Of a stretch of DNA of 64,000 nt, positions 10,944 to 23,093 are shown in pieces. The stretch lies in contig JAYKXP010000145.1 of assembly GCA_037176845.1 (NCBI GenBank), forward strand, positions 1 to 64,000. Reading direction: 5' to 3'. A program made the position numbers and the translations under genes. Numbering within the stretch: the first letter of the stretch is position 1; each line of letters starts with the position of its first letter. This DNA is from Paramarasmius palmivorus (lineage: Eukaryota > Basidiomycota > Agaricomycetes > Agaricales > Marasmiaceae). Under the pieces are notes generated by a model that worked only from the letters and a program-made list of their open reading frames with translations, did not search any database and was not told the origin of the DNA.

Positions 10944-13900
10944 ATGAATAATCTCGGTGGTCGCAAACGTCAGCGCCTAGGTCGAAATCCCCCAGGCTTC
11001 AGCCGCACGCGTGTCACCTCTGGGTACGAAGACGACTACAACGTCGTGAAGACTCGCGAGCTGGATATTGACGTTCGCGGGCGACAACGCGTTACATATG
11101 AGTCAACAGAGAGCGGGTCGAAAGGATGGGATCGGGCTAAAGAGTGGGTGGTTGAGGATAGGGACGACTTCGCCCTAGATCCAACCGGAGAGTGGTATGA
11201 TGAGGTGGTGTCAAATTCCATTTTTGAAGAAGGGATGCAGGCGAAAGGGGAGGCCGACCAGACGAAGAAAAGGAAGAAGCCCAAGTCTGAGCAAGCGGTA
11301 CGTGTGGTTTATTAGCCTTCAAGCAATGTCTCTGATCAAGATACAGCGCCGGCCCAATATATACTGGAAAACCAACTATCGGTCGTCCTTTCTCAGAGAA
11401 CTACTGCGAGCAAAGGGTAGAGGCGACGCTCGGGGACAGATGGCATGCTCGGAGTGTAACGAAACACCTCAGGATGACACGAAGGGTGAAGAGGGCATGC
11501 TACGATGTCAGGAGTGTTTTCTCGGAGACCTGCTGTGTCGAAGCTGTTGTGTGCGGCGCCACGAAGTTTTGCCATTTCACGTAGTTGAGGTGTGTTCTGT
11601 TTCTCTAATATACACACTTTGTCTAATTCTATGCTGGTCTAGCGCTGGAACGGCGAGTTTTTTGAAGTGGTGTCGCTCAAGAGTCTCGGTCTCGTCGTCC
11701 AACTCAATCACCAGAGTCTACGCTGCGTTCGACCCACAGATTGCCACGTACAGATGCGTGTTCTCCATACCAACGGGATACACGACGTCGCTATCAAATT
11801 CTGTGGATGCAACAACCAGATCCCCCATTACCAGCAGCTTCTACGACGCGGACTATATCCTGCCACTGTTCGCGAGCACCGAATCAAGACATGCGCTACA
11901 TTCCAACTCCTCGAGGCTCTTACTTTGCAGTCTCTGACTACAAAAAGCGGCACATATGACTTCTATCGCGCATTGGAGAGAATGTCGGATGCAGCCGGCC
12001 TCAACGAGATCGAATCGAGGTACAAGTCACTTCGGATGATGATCAGGCAATGGAAACATCTGAAACTGGTTATACGCTCTGGATATGCTCATGACCCCGA
12101 GCCTGTCACCGACGAGAAGCTTCCGGAGGGTTGCCTAACAATGAAATGTCCCTCTTGTCCTCACATTGGCATTAATCTGCCTGATAGTTGGGAGGATGCT
12201 GCCAGTGCCCGGAAGTAAGTAGTCTCTGTCATGGATGTTGGGGGTTGCTGACGTGCGGATTCTCAGGTTCTTACACATGCTATGTCTCTGCCTTGACGCC
12301 AACTTCCGACTGAAATCGCAGCTCGTGTCCTCTCATTCCAGAGACCCAGCACTGAGTGGCAATGCAGGCTACATGATCGGTCTGATGCCCTATAAGGAGT
12401 GGACGTCTGAGAAAGGTGATGCCGACGAGATTAGTTCTTGTGTGTCTTTCAACGCGATTGCCAAGCAAAACACGAAGTTTTCGAAAGGGCTTCGTTACAC
12501 AGGAGTAGGAGGTGCATGCTGCGGTAGGACCGACATGGTCTTAGCTATTGCCAATCTCACAAAAGGTGAACGGTAAGTCTCGTATGCCCTCTGCTTGGTA
12601 TTCACCGCTGAATATTCCATCTTAGCTATTCGGTCATGGACGCCGTCTTTTGCCGGGCGATTAAGCCTTTTCTGGGGTTGCTATGGTTCCTGGTGTGCTA
12701 CGACATTTGCTGTCAATGGTTTATAAAACTGTTCCAGCGAATGCAAAAGTGGCCTGGGAATGAAGACACGAAGATTGACCAAAAGCACACAACTGTGATA
12801 CCAGCGATAGGGAAGCTTCACGAACCTGGCCATCATCAAGATAAGCAGCACAAACAGTTTTCTCTGAACCTAGTACGAGGCGCAGGGCATGTTGACGGAG
12901 AGGGAATGGAAAGGATATGGGGTATTCACAATGCACTCAGCAACTGCACCAAGACTATGGGCCCGGGCGCAAGGCAGGATACGCTGGAAAGTGCCTTCGA
13001 CTTCTGGAATTTCCTGAAGTATATTGCAATGGGTAAGTACTGGTCTGAATGCATGTCACAACCTCACTGACACCCTATAAGGAGCCACCCTTCGGACGCG
13101 ATATCGAGACGCAGTAGGCGAACGAAACAAACAACGGGTAGCGCACGACGGCCTTTCCGATAATCTACCGGCGGAATTGGTCGAGAAATGGACCCAGATG
13201 GTGGACGAGTGGGAGCAGGCATCTTACCCGAAGAAGCAGGCTGCCAACCCTTTTGCTGTTGAGGGAGAGTGTAAGTATCTATTTCCAGCCTCATCTACGA
13301 TTCATTTATCGATACTCTACAGTTTTAAGTCAACGGGAGGCGCTTACCGAGCTCGACGTCGAGGAGGAAGAACGGGTTAGACGAGGGGGTGTTCGGTTTC
13401 ACGAAACTGGACCAGCTGGGCTGGTAGTTCTTGCTCTTGATATCCAGGACACTCAGTGAGTAGCAAATGATCTCCACGAGTGCGGTTACTAATCTAATAT
13501 CTTCAGAGCGAAGATTTTGGAAGAAATGACAAGGAAGGATCGAACGTTTACCCAAACCAGAAAGCTGACAGAACGCCGTAATGCGCTCCACAAGCGTATC
13601 GTGGCCTACGAGAAGCTACGATCAATCTACATGCCAGGCCTCTACCAGTACCTTGAAGAAACAAATCAATCCCACACCCCTGAAGATTCAATGCCTGAGT
13701 TGACAAAACTCTGGCTCCCCTCCGATCTACCACCCGATAAAGTCAACAAGGTCGCTCTTCCCGAACTCCGCGCGGCCGAAGCTAAGCTTCAGCTGGCGCG
13801 CTGTTACGATGCCTTAGATGGTCTGCGTCACACTCTCCGAGTGAAGAGTAGAATGATGCTATTTAAAAACAAGAATGTTCGTGGGCAGAGGGACTCGGGA

Positions 13901-14761
13901 AAATCTAGAGAGGTTATCAACCGTGTGGTAGCGAGAGCCAAGACATTCGTCGCCAAATATAGGAGGGCTCGACTCGCGTATCATGCACTAGCAGGCCCTG
14001 GCGACTGGGAAAAGACAATACGTGTCTTGCACAACTCCGATGTCCGTAGCATGCGAGATCCTGCGCTCGTCAAGGTCGGCAAGGGACGACAAGGTACTAA
14101 CGAGGAGGAAGAGTGCGCAGAGGCTGAGGTCGAGCCTATTGCTCCCTCGAGCCCTGCACAAGAGGGCGAACTCGATCTTATTCACCCTGATCGCACTGAG
14201 TGGGAGCATCGAACCGTACACGGCACTGGCGATACAAGGAAGGAGATTTCGTGGATCTGGACAGTCCAGTGGAGGATTCAGCTAGAAGACGGCGCCGACG
14301 AAAACGACAACGAATGCCTACGCGCAGAGTGGTGCAAGAGTCTAGCCCGGGTAAAGCGAGCATCGGAAGAGGTAGAGCTGGTGAAGGAGGAGATGAACAG
14401 AACTGCAATGTTTTTGGATTGGCGGGCTCGAGAATGGGAGGCTACCATCGACAAGGTTTCAAGCGTTCAGGGTAGTCTGAAGGAAGGAATGGTGGCATAC
14501 GCTAAAAAGCAAGCATGGATTCAGCGTGAGCTGCGGCATTCGTTTATCGAGAAGTGGAAGCTACCATTAAGCAAGCAGGAACCGCAAGACAAGATGGCTG
14601 GTCAAAAAACAGGGCGGGAGGCAGAGGCAGAAGCAAGCGATGTGGAACAGGACGATGAGGAAGAAACAATTATGGCTGATTTGGCAAGGTTCTGGGTTGA
14701 AGGAGATGACGGAGAAGGAGATGACGGAGTTGAGGATGAATCAGAGTGGGAGGATGAATGA
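10944..14761 (+). CDS. KDZ (Kyakuja-Dileera-Zisupton) transposase with CxC2 cluster
   Basis: The start ATG at 10944 gives MNNLGGRKRQR. About eight exons (roughly 10944-11297, 11350-11589, 11642-12216, 12267-12571, 12626-13035, 13081-13269, 13323-13454, 13506-14761) encode about 1,150 residues. A CxC2-type cysteine cluster (CSECNETPQD, CQECFLGDLLCRSCC) lies at 11450-11570. The RNase H-like core follows: LCLDANFRL (12290), ACCGRTDMV (12517), a run of CYDICCQW (12698) and GHVDGEGMERIWG (12886), supplying the acidic residues expected of KDZ enzymes. The C-terminal third is a long charged coiled coil ending in an acidic tail. No in-frame stop breaks these exons, so the protein may be intact. It probably moves its own element by cut-and-paste in the nucleus. 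I could not define the element termini. Confidence 0.85.
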
Positions 14762-14871
14762 TGTGCTGCTAGTAGTAGTAATGATTTTTGTATGCTCGCA
14801 ATGGGCGCTAAATATGACTTGTGTCCGCGGAATTTGAGTAGGATCATGACGGACCTTGCGATACTTCCAGC

Positions 14872-15175
14872 ATCATCATGATGGCTCAGTGGTTTGTGGA
14901 CCTAACCTCTTAACCTCTCAACCTGAGGTCTGTGGTTCAATCCTGCGTGGATTTTTGGCCCATTTATTGCAACCTACATTTGGCCGGTGGCCTCTCCGGC
15001 GGCGTTGGCGGCGCACCTGGTACAGGCCGGTGATGGTATGTCTATGCTTCCTCTTTAGGAAACTCTTGATTTACCCTCATTGCCCAGTTCCCAGTCACGC
15101 TTTCAGCCTAGGATTGTATAGAGCCAGCCTTGCCAGTTGACTGGTAATTACCATTTCTCAGTGTTTGGCCTTACT
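14872..15175 (+). repeat. tRNA-derived SINE, second head type
   Basis: An A box matches consensus at 14882-14892 (TGGCTCAGTGG) and a B box is near-perfect at 14934-14943 (GGTTCAATCC), 41 bp apart, as in a class II (Ser/Leu-like) tRNA. The body contains GCCGGTGGCC (14983-14992), also found in the SINE at the window start. The tail core is at 15140-15167 (ACTGGTAATTACC...). The cloverleaf is not complete enough for a working tRNA gene. Confidence 0.65.
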
Positions 15176-15238
15176 GGTTATTGCCTACATTCATATCTCA
15201 TTCTAGAGCTCTAGGCTGAGTACCATATGGACTTGGTA

Positions 15239-15262
15239 GCACTACTAGGAACCTAGTAGTGC
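15239..15262. repeat. Perfect inverted repeat (11-bp arms)
   Basis: GCACTACTAGG and its exact reverse complement are separated by AA. It lies at the left side of the LTR-like block. Confidence 0.8.
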
Positions 15263-16182
15263 GCATATGACGAAGAATAAGATAGGCATGCACTGCGTAG
15301 TGAATACTAGCTGCGCGCGCATAGACGTTGATGTCGTCGTTAGCCCTATATGATTGCGCTAGGATACGCGTCGAAACCTGTAGACCGTATCTATACTCTA
15401 TTACCAGGCTGGAACTTTACGAGGACATGCTACTGTACGTGGTAGACTTCCTAGTAGGTCATATGGCTACACTATACTCGCGCTATGGGACATATGAGAT
15501 GGGATAGTGAACGAGGACCAACTACCACAGCGTAGAAGGGCCCTAGGGGACGAATCAGAGCTATATACCAAATACGGTAGAAGCTGGAGGTACGAGTCAC
15601 CTTCGAGAGCAGAGTTACCAGGATTAGAAATGTCCGAGTAACCGGGTCATCGATACGAGGACCATATGGAGGCTTAACAGCTTTCCATATCGATCGGAAT
15701 ATCCCTCGAGCTTCGAGTTGGGATTCCTACTGCTAGTACAGACTCTAGTGAGGGACATATAGTCCTATGACAAAAGAAACAGATAGGATTCTGTGCCAGG
15801 ACTGTCCTAGGACATAGAAAATATAATATAGAACTACAAGGGCATAGAGCCTACCTTCCTCGGATACGAATCCGAAGCGTTTCGGTCGAGATCGGACTCC
15901 TAGCAAGTTCCGAGCGGAATAACTATGTCCTAGCACCGATATCCGAAACGCACCATGCGGAACAGCGCCTCCGCGCGCCACTTCCTAGCAACCAAAAAGT
16001 AATATGACTCGCAGTCCTGCAAAATAATGTCGAATTCCGACCAATATATATCCAAACCTTCCTTTTCTGGTAGATACTTACTTCATATGGACAGAATCCT
16101 CTCCTCGTGCTCCTTTCTTGCATAGTTACTATTACTTTATCGTGTCCACTTTCACTTATATGTAAAATATGTACGCTCGCGG

Positions 16183-16192
16183 GTATATAAGC
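16183..16192 (+). promoter_or_regulatory. TATA-like box in LTR-like block
   Basis: GTATATAAGC in a non-coding block with other LTR-like features. The direction is inferred from the motif alone. Confidence 0.3.
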
Positions 16193-16910
16193 AGCAGGGT
16201 TTCCCCTAGGAAGCTCCAAGCAATTACCCCGCTATATACGTAGCCCTAGAGCTCAATAGCAAAGTTTTTGACTTCTATCGTTGACCATAGAGGCGACGTG
16301 TGCTTAGAACAATAACTTAGAAAATAAAACCTTGAAAAGCCCTTCTCTATATTGAACTAGAGTCGTGAAATTAGAACTTTGAGATACCCATAGGACAGAG
16401 CTAGCGCGTCTAGTCTCTTGCATAGAATTGATTGTTTCTGGACTAGTGTGGAGCCCCACTAGATCCCTCTTTTCACTCGGTGTGGAGCCCCACCAGTGTC
16501 GTTAAAGCTTAGTGTGGAGCCCCACTAGCTTATAGGTGGCCTGATTGTCGTGCTAGTTCGACTAGTGTAATCAGTGCCTTTGGTTGTCGTGCTAGTTTGA
16601 CTAGTGTAACCATAAGCCTTCATAGGAACAATAGGTCTTTACCCTTGTTGGGTTCGATAGGTTATTTTGCGTCATAGGAACGTATAGGAATAGTTATAGA
16701 TAGGTTTATAGGTTGGCTCGCGTTGTCTTGATCATATCGAGACTATATTATCATATTACATTGTTTCATTCATCGCTCGTACACTTCCCTTGTGTCCTAG
16801 TGATTTGTAGACGTTCAACTAGTGTGCTAGTTGATTTCTTGTGTCAATTGTACGGATCCTTTGACAACGTCGAACCCCGCTCGCACAACTTGGCATATTA
16901 TTTCGCTCGT

Positions 16911-18877
16911 TCACAAGCGTTTTATAAGCCTCACACCGGGAATCATTGACCCAGATGCTGATGTTTCAGCACCGATTGCCTCCCACACTGTCGAGTGTAA
17001 CCGATAAGAACCATGCCCTTCGTCGGGCACCTGAGAGAAATTGCCGGTCCATTGATCTATCAATACTGATAGAACATTCTCCGCGATCAAATGCATGAAG
17101 TCGGTGGGGAAGCTGTGCTCGTAGGAGATAGAAGGGAGCGAAGAAAGAATAGAAACCCCCTTAATTCCGTACTCGCGAGCCCGTCGTTCGGCCTCTGTTG
17201 GACCTATGGCAAACTGGACGACATTGGCTTGGGTCTGGATCTCGTCATTGGTGCGAAGGGGGAGATTGGCGGCGTCATAGACAGCAGTTGCTGAAGGGTC
17301 GTCCTGAACTTTGGGGTGGCGTGATCTATCCAGGGGGACATAGAGTGTCTTCCCACCTGGAGCAGCAATACCTGTAATATTACAAGTTCGGCATGGACGA
17401 TAGCCATTGTGGCCCTTCATACGCATTACCATGGACATTGCAGGCATATCTCCGAACACCAAAATCAGGTATGCACGGAGATCGAACATCCTTTTGGTTG
17501 CGGTGTCGTAAATGTGAACGCCAACTGCCAGCTGTAGCAGTTCCTCCACCAGCGGCCAAAGGAAAGAATCAAAGTCCTTGGGTTTTTTGGGCCCGGGTAC
17601 AACGCCGACACAGATGATGTATTGGATGAGAAAGCGAATCTCGGGGGGCAGGTTGTAATTGAAAAGAATAATGGGCCAGCATGTTTTCGATCGCTTCTTG
17701 AATGGACCAAAACCATCGGTCGAGCAACCAAGAGCGATGTCCGTGGAGTTTTCAAAGAACCGATACCCGTAACGCTCGCCATCAATAACGACATACTCGG
17801 TACAGAGACGTTGATAGTGCGTACTGTCCATCACATCCCGCATGAATTCTTGATCTGGCGTGAACTCGGAACGGTAACGCATCTGCTGGACAAGCTTTGG
17901 GCTGCGGTAGAATGCGGCAAGGCGGGGAATTAGGGGAATGTAGGTGTACTGTTTACGAGGCTTGATTCCATCGGGGTAATACCGGTGCTCGTTACAATAG
18001 ATACACTGTGTCAACTCTCGGTGCGGTCCAATATAGCAGAGGCATGAGTTGACACAGCAATCATATTTGATAGGCTTGAACCCTGTGAGAAAGCGTGCGC
18101 ATGCAGCAACTGATTTGAAAGATGGAATGTCCTCACGAGTGAAGACAAATGATAGTTTTTCGTAGGTCCTCCGAGTAAGATGGGACTCGATCTTCAGTGC
18201 GAAAAGCTTCATCTTGAAGATGTCATCATCAAGAACCTCATCTATTAACTGGTTAGCACAGAAAATGAATTGAAGTATGGCTACGTGCCTATTCCTTCTA
18301 ACTCCACCTGTAGCCCTTCCTCAATCAAGTCATCCAAGAAGCATTCGTCTTCCTCAAGCTGATCATGGTCATCGTTCGACCCATCCAGGTCATCTAATCC
18401 ATCTGCCTCTCCAGCAATATCATCGTCATCATCTTCAACTTCCTCAATTGTAACACGCGGAACATATCGTGGCTCCGGCACAGGCCTCTGAGGAATAGGA
18501 CTTGTGGCAGAGTATGAAGATTCATTTGGACAATCAATGTCCATCAGATCTGTGACGTGCCCTAGGGGAAAGTTGTGTGGTTCAGGAGATGGAGGTGTAG
18601 ATCGATGAGAAGGTGAATTGGGTTCTGGGAAGTTGAAGTCGTCGTCCGGAACAGGTGGAGGGGTGTTTGGGATTGAAGGAGTATCTTTTGGAGGTGCATG
18701 CTTGACAGAGTTCAAGATTTTCTGGGTTTTTTTCTGGATTTTCCGGACTCCATGTCGAAGTGCTTGAAGTGCTCGGACATGTGGTACCGCATGCCCGTCT
18801 AAGTGGCGTTTCTGAGTTTTCGCACTGACTTCTTGTCCACAACCACATAAACATCGAGACTTTTCAGAAGAAACCAT
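16911..18877 (-). pseudogene. CACTA (EnSpm/CMC) tnp2-family transposase, 3' truncated
   Basis: The start ATG at 18877 gives MVSSEKSRCLCGCGQEV. Exon 1 ends near 18281 after a Pro-rich and then very acidic segment (EEVEDDDDDIAGEAD). An intron of about 60 bp precedes the second exon (from about 18240). This exon carries the tnp2 core: KYDCCVNSCLCYIG and CIYCNEHRYY (Cys-rich binding part), ALGCSTDGFGPFKKRSKTCW (first catalytic Asp region), and PAMSMVMRMKGHNGYRPCRTC. The frame ends abruptly after GSMIPGV at about 16936, where the LTR-like block begins. The C-terminal third expected in this family is missing. The last residues to 16911 are read-through into the LTR-like sequence. It is likely inactive. 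Confidence 0.75.
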
Positions 18878-18944
18878 TTATTGGCAGAGGCGGGGAGGGC
18901 TAGCTGACACATTCCCACGTAAATTTTCTTACATTCTCACTATC

Positions 18945-19375
18945 ATGAGCGATGTCGAGGACCCAACCCCCCAAGCCCTATCGATATCTATGTATGACGG
19001 GAAGGAATCTCCTTCAACATCTGAAGATTCCAGGGAGGTCTCAAGTCTCCCAACTACTGAGCAAGAGAAGACATTGATATCTGCAGGTGTGTCTCAACTT
19101 TCTCAGCTGTTCAACATGTTCTTACCTCAACATTGTACTTAGATCTTCATTTGCGGCCACCTTCAACACCCCGCTCACATTCTGTCATCCATGCCTCAGA
19201 CAGCTTACCACCATTATCGCTATCACGTCGGCGCTCCCCACGCTCACACATTGCTGTCACACCAAAATCATGGCGCAAATTCAAGTCAAATCTGTCACCA
19301 TCTTCACGAAGATTCTACTGGAGAAACCTGACTGGTGCATCTCGGAACTCTATTCTGGTTCGCCGGGTAACTTAG
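18945..19375 (+). CDS. Small Ser-rich protein divergent from the CACTA transposase
   Basis: The ATG at 18945 (MSDVEDPTPQALSISMYDG) lies 67 bp from the oppositely oriented transposase start. One intron (donor after ATATCTGCAG at 19087, acceptor ACTTAG at about 19141) joins to DLHLRPPSTPRSHSV..., ending NSILVRRVT at 19375, about 130 residues. The N-terminus is acidic and the C-terminus basic (SRRRSPRSH, SSRRFYWRN). CACTA elements often carry a second small gene, so this could be an accessory protein. No homology was recognised. Confidence 0.4.
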
Positions 19376-19950
19376 AAGGAGGACACAGTTGAGTGTCTTT
19401 ATCTTTCAGCACTGCCAAATACAAGCTGAATGTGCTGATCTCCCAGCCCAGAAACACAATGTACATGTTTTTACGTCTATGATTCATATACTATACTACA
19501 TGTTCTCAGTCGATGGTACTTGTCTGTATGTTGTTAACGGTGAATATCTTGCACAATAAAAAAAAATTGCCCAGTTAATCAGATTGCTGATATCGATAAC
19601 TGATAATCGATTCGGGTGTAAGGCCGCAACGGTTGCTAGGACACACGTGTATCTGAATCTCAATGTCGACACCCATGGTGAGCCGCCCAGCTAGAGAACC
19701 TCTCAAGATCGTTCACCATACTACAACCAGCATATCTCAATTCAGTTGACATCGATACAAAGCTAGCCAAAAGCAAAGTCAGGCTCATTCTCATTTTCCA
19801 GCACCAACCAACACTGACTCAGCTCCCAAAAATTTGCTTCCGCGGTATCGAAATCCACCAGTGGCGAATGGTTTTTCCTGGCCCCGACCTGGCATTTATA
19901 AGGTGCTGAGTTTTTTCTTGCTTTTGACGACATCAGCTTAACCGTTAGCG
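19376..19950. other. Intergenic, nothing recognised
   Basis: Contains an AATAAA run of A residues near 19555 that could serve as a polyadenylation signal for the preceding gene. No gene or repeat was recognised. Confidence 0.35.
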
Positions 19951-20965
19951 ATGGCTCCAGCACCACCGACCCCCACTGCAGCAGCACACAAGCGTGCAGC
20001 GACTACTCCAAATCGGAAGTCTACACCTACAAGCTCCAAGTCAACGCCATTGGCCGCCTCAGCCAAGAAAGCCAGCAATACAGCTGCGGCCCGAAAGACA
20101 TCGAAGGAGGGCAGTTCTGGCGATGCAGGAAGCAAGGGTAAAAAGGCAATGGGTCCAAAGAAGGGAGCTGAGAAAGAGAATGATGAGTTGCAGTTGCTGA
20201 AAGGTGCGTCTGGATATTTGCTATTGTGCTCACTGTTAACATGTCTTCCAGCCCAACTTGAAAAAGAGCGCCGCGAGCGTGAAGAGCTCGAGAACAAACT
20301 CAAAAGCAGTGAAGAGGAACATGCGAAGGCTTTGCAAGCAGCCCAGAAGAGTTCGAAGTCATCAGACGAGATTGAGGTCTTGTACAAGCCTCCTGGAGAA
20401 GCTGGCTCTCGCAGAGGATACAACCTCGTGAAGGCTATGGGTCTGGCTGACGACAAGGCGAAATACGATAAAATGGTCGTGAGTAATCATTATTCCTGAG
20501 ATGACCGTGCATAATGATATAAACTGATACTTCTAACCAGGCCGCAATTAAGACATGTGCAGCACGAGCAGGAATTAGACGCGGAGAATTGTACAAGAAC
20601 GTCGAGCCTGAGAAGATGGCACTTTGTTTCAAGCTCGTATGTCTTCCTGAGTCTGTTCGGCTCATCATGCTAACAATGAAGCGCAGATGCATGGTCAGTT
20701 TGACTACCTGACACGCAAGCGTTTCCCGGCCGATTGGGCTCAGGCTGCTATGCTCAAACAGACCCTCAGCAACCAGCGCAAGTACGACAAGAAACGGAAC
20801 GACGGCAATGACGAGGATGAGGAGGATGAGGGTGAGGGTGAGGGTACCGGAGAACCAGGAGCTGACGCGGGCAATAGCGGGGGCGATAATAGTAACGACG
20901 GTGACGGTGAGCGTCTGCCAAACATCGACGACGACGACGAAGACAGCGACTCCTCTGCTGAATAG
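19951..20965 (+). CDS. Agaricomycete coiled-coil/acidic-tail protein, function unknown
   Basis: The start ATG at 19951 gives MAPAPPTPTAAAHKR. Four exons have clear borders (GTGCGT 20202; CTTCCAG 20251; GTGAGT 20478; AACCAG 20540; GTATGT 20638; GCGCAG 20687). The N-terminal 80 residues are Ala/Ser/Lys-rich and intrinsically disordered. Residues 85-130 form a coiled coil (EKERREREELENKLKSSEEE). Next is the block PPGEAGSRRGYNLVKAMGL...YDKMV / AAIKTCAARAG..., which I recognise from many agaricomycete hypothetical proteins. A block with YLTRKRFPADWAQAAM follows. The C-terminus is Asp/Glu/Gly-rich. Around 270 residues. No catalytic motif. The family is often repeated in these genomes. Confidence 0.6.
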
Positions 20966-23093
20966 ATATAATGTATCTCGAGTCAGTATGTACCACCAAT
21001 AGCCTATGAACAAGAACTGGTTTTATCACATGCGCAAACTGGCTAAAATTACCATATTCTCAGTTCAATCTAACTTCCTTAACATGTTGTATTCACCAGG
21101 TTAGCAGTACATGATTTCACTGGGAGAGGACTGTGTAAACAGGTGAACAAGGTATGGGAGATTGTACCAGTGAAAACGGACATATCCCAAGTTATTTTCA
21201 CCTGCGTATGACCACCAGTTTGGCGGGTGATTCTCTTTGGTAACCGGTGAAAGTGACCCGTAAAGCATGTGAATCGCAGCTGCTTTTCGGGTGGACACAC
21301 TGGTTACTTTCACCAGTTCTCAGTCCCACAGTGACAAGCTTTTGAACGCACATGATAAGTATCTAGACTCTCAGAGACTGGCGGATGATAATGATCTAGC
21401 TCACGAATCAACTAGAAACCGAGCTCTTTAAGTTCTTCAGGCGCGCATATGGACCTTAAGCATCATCACACACGCTAGGCGTTCCCGATTATTACCACTT
21501 TGGATCGCACTGGCATTATGCCTCGAGTTGAGTTCGTATTGGTGTACCCTCCGGATCGATCTTCACTGACAGTTGTCATGTTTCAGATACCTGCCTCGGC
21601 ATTCATTCACCTTTGGTTCCCACCGTTGGCGTCTGATTAGACGCCACGAACAAATCGTTCGGGGCAATCAATTAGACGTCAAATCGGCGAAAAAGGCCAC
21701 ACCCCGCAGCACCCTTCTACCGAACCCGCCGCACCTCTGTCTGCACCTCAGAGTCAAAGATCTTCAAGTCGCACCAAAGGCCCGTGACCATCGTCGGCGC
21801 TTCCCGGGCGTGGTTGACCACGTCACCTTCAACCCTCTTCAACCACGTTCCCACCAATATCAACCACCTTTCTCACACGCTCTCGTCGTCATCCCTTCGT
21901 CGTCGCGTCGTCGTTCAGTGTCTCCCGGACACAATTTTTTAGGGTACGTTCCATTACTTTCGTCCAGAACTAAAAACTCGATCTCATAAACTCGGTCCTA
22001 GTCCTTTTTTCTCACCACACTCCAAACGAAGGGCTCTCGCAACATACCTCAAAGTCAACTCTTATCTCGGAGAAGGATGTCGTTATGGGCGGGCAGAGGA
22101 GACAACAGGCTCTAGAGACTATCATTGAAGGCTGTGAAGAGGTACAAAGGAAAAGGGGAGTATGAAAAAAAAGGTCAAAGGTACGTATCTTGTTCCTATG
22201 TATTAAACTATGCTAACCCTCATTAGCAATAAGCCAGAGTGCGCGGGAGGCTTCAGACAACTAGTTGCACCCCAGTACATGCTTCACCTTGAATTTCCAG
22301 GTGTCACCGAGGCCTCACGGCAAGAACAGAGTGCATCGAGACGAGAATGCGCTGCGGGCGTGAGTCTACTCCCGATCATTTGTTAGCTTAGCTGAACATC
22401 TCCAGTTTCAGATCCCTACACTTAATCACCATCGCTAGTCAAAGCCTACAAATCTAAGCCGACACAATCCCTCGCTATACTCAACTTGCCCCTTCAACGT
22501 CAACACTTGCACTCAACAATACAATCCCCAAGGTGCTCGACGTGAAAAGGTATATGGTTCGTTATCATCTTGCACTACATAGTCTCAAGCTCAGTCTCTT
22601 ATTACCCAGGACATCTACACCTCGATGCACGCTTTCTTACTGTATATATCAACGTATACAATGTGTATGATAGCCTTTTTGGACTCGTGTACACTCTGCT
22701 AGTAGCTTGCATGTAAGATACAATTCAATGCTCAATTTCATATTCCCTCATCCACAGTGGAGGACCTTATTTGTCGCAACGCTGTAAATCGCGAAGGAAG
22801 GTCATACTGACGCCTGCTAAGCGCCCGCGGAAATAGCTCATTTATTCAGCGGAAAATGTTTGCAAAAATTCTCCAGCATCCAATACTTGATTTAAGACTG
22901 CCAGACTCTAGAGAATGATTCTAAGATATCATCCGAATAACATACTCAAAGCTGGTATCATTTGAATCGGTAAGACCATACAGTGAATTTAGCAAAGCTG
23001 AATACTTTACACAGTCACGTATCTTGCCCTTCTTCACTATCACCATTATCATCTCACCTCACCTCACCTACTCTTTCCATCTCTCTGCACAAT
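20966..23093. other. Long gap; inverted GGTGAAAGT motifs, no gene
   Basis: At 21100-21320 the motif GGTGAA/TTCACC recurs about five times, including an inverted pair GGTGAAAGTGAC (about 21246) and GTTACTTTCACC (about 21302), suggesting a small MITE-like remnant. A plus-strand ORF at 21573-21989 has no resemblance to a protein. From 22000 to 23090 I see nothing beyond AT-rich unique-looking DNA. Confidence 0.35.

Larger units (their letters stand above)
15190..16935. mobile_element. LTR-like non-coding block, possible solo LTR
   Basis: This 1.7-kb stretch has no coding potential. It has a TATA-like GTATATAAGC at 16183-16192, three copies of TGTGGAGCCCCAC (16447, 16481, 16513), two copies of a TTGTCGTGCTAGTT box (about 16546 and 16583), and ends ...CCTCACA exactly where the CACTA transposase reading frame is broken. 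The right edge fits an LTR terminus (CA). The left edge is not defined, and no target-site duplication or internal retrotransposon sequence was seen, so the identification rests on composition and position. Confidence 0.35.

Noticed and set aside
14882..14943. Functional tRNA gene
   Set aside because: A and B boxes are good but the acceptor stem and cloverleaf do not close, and the sequence continues into a SINE body and tail.
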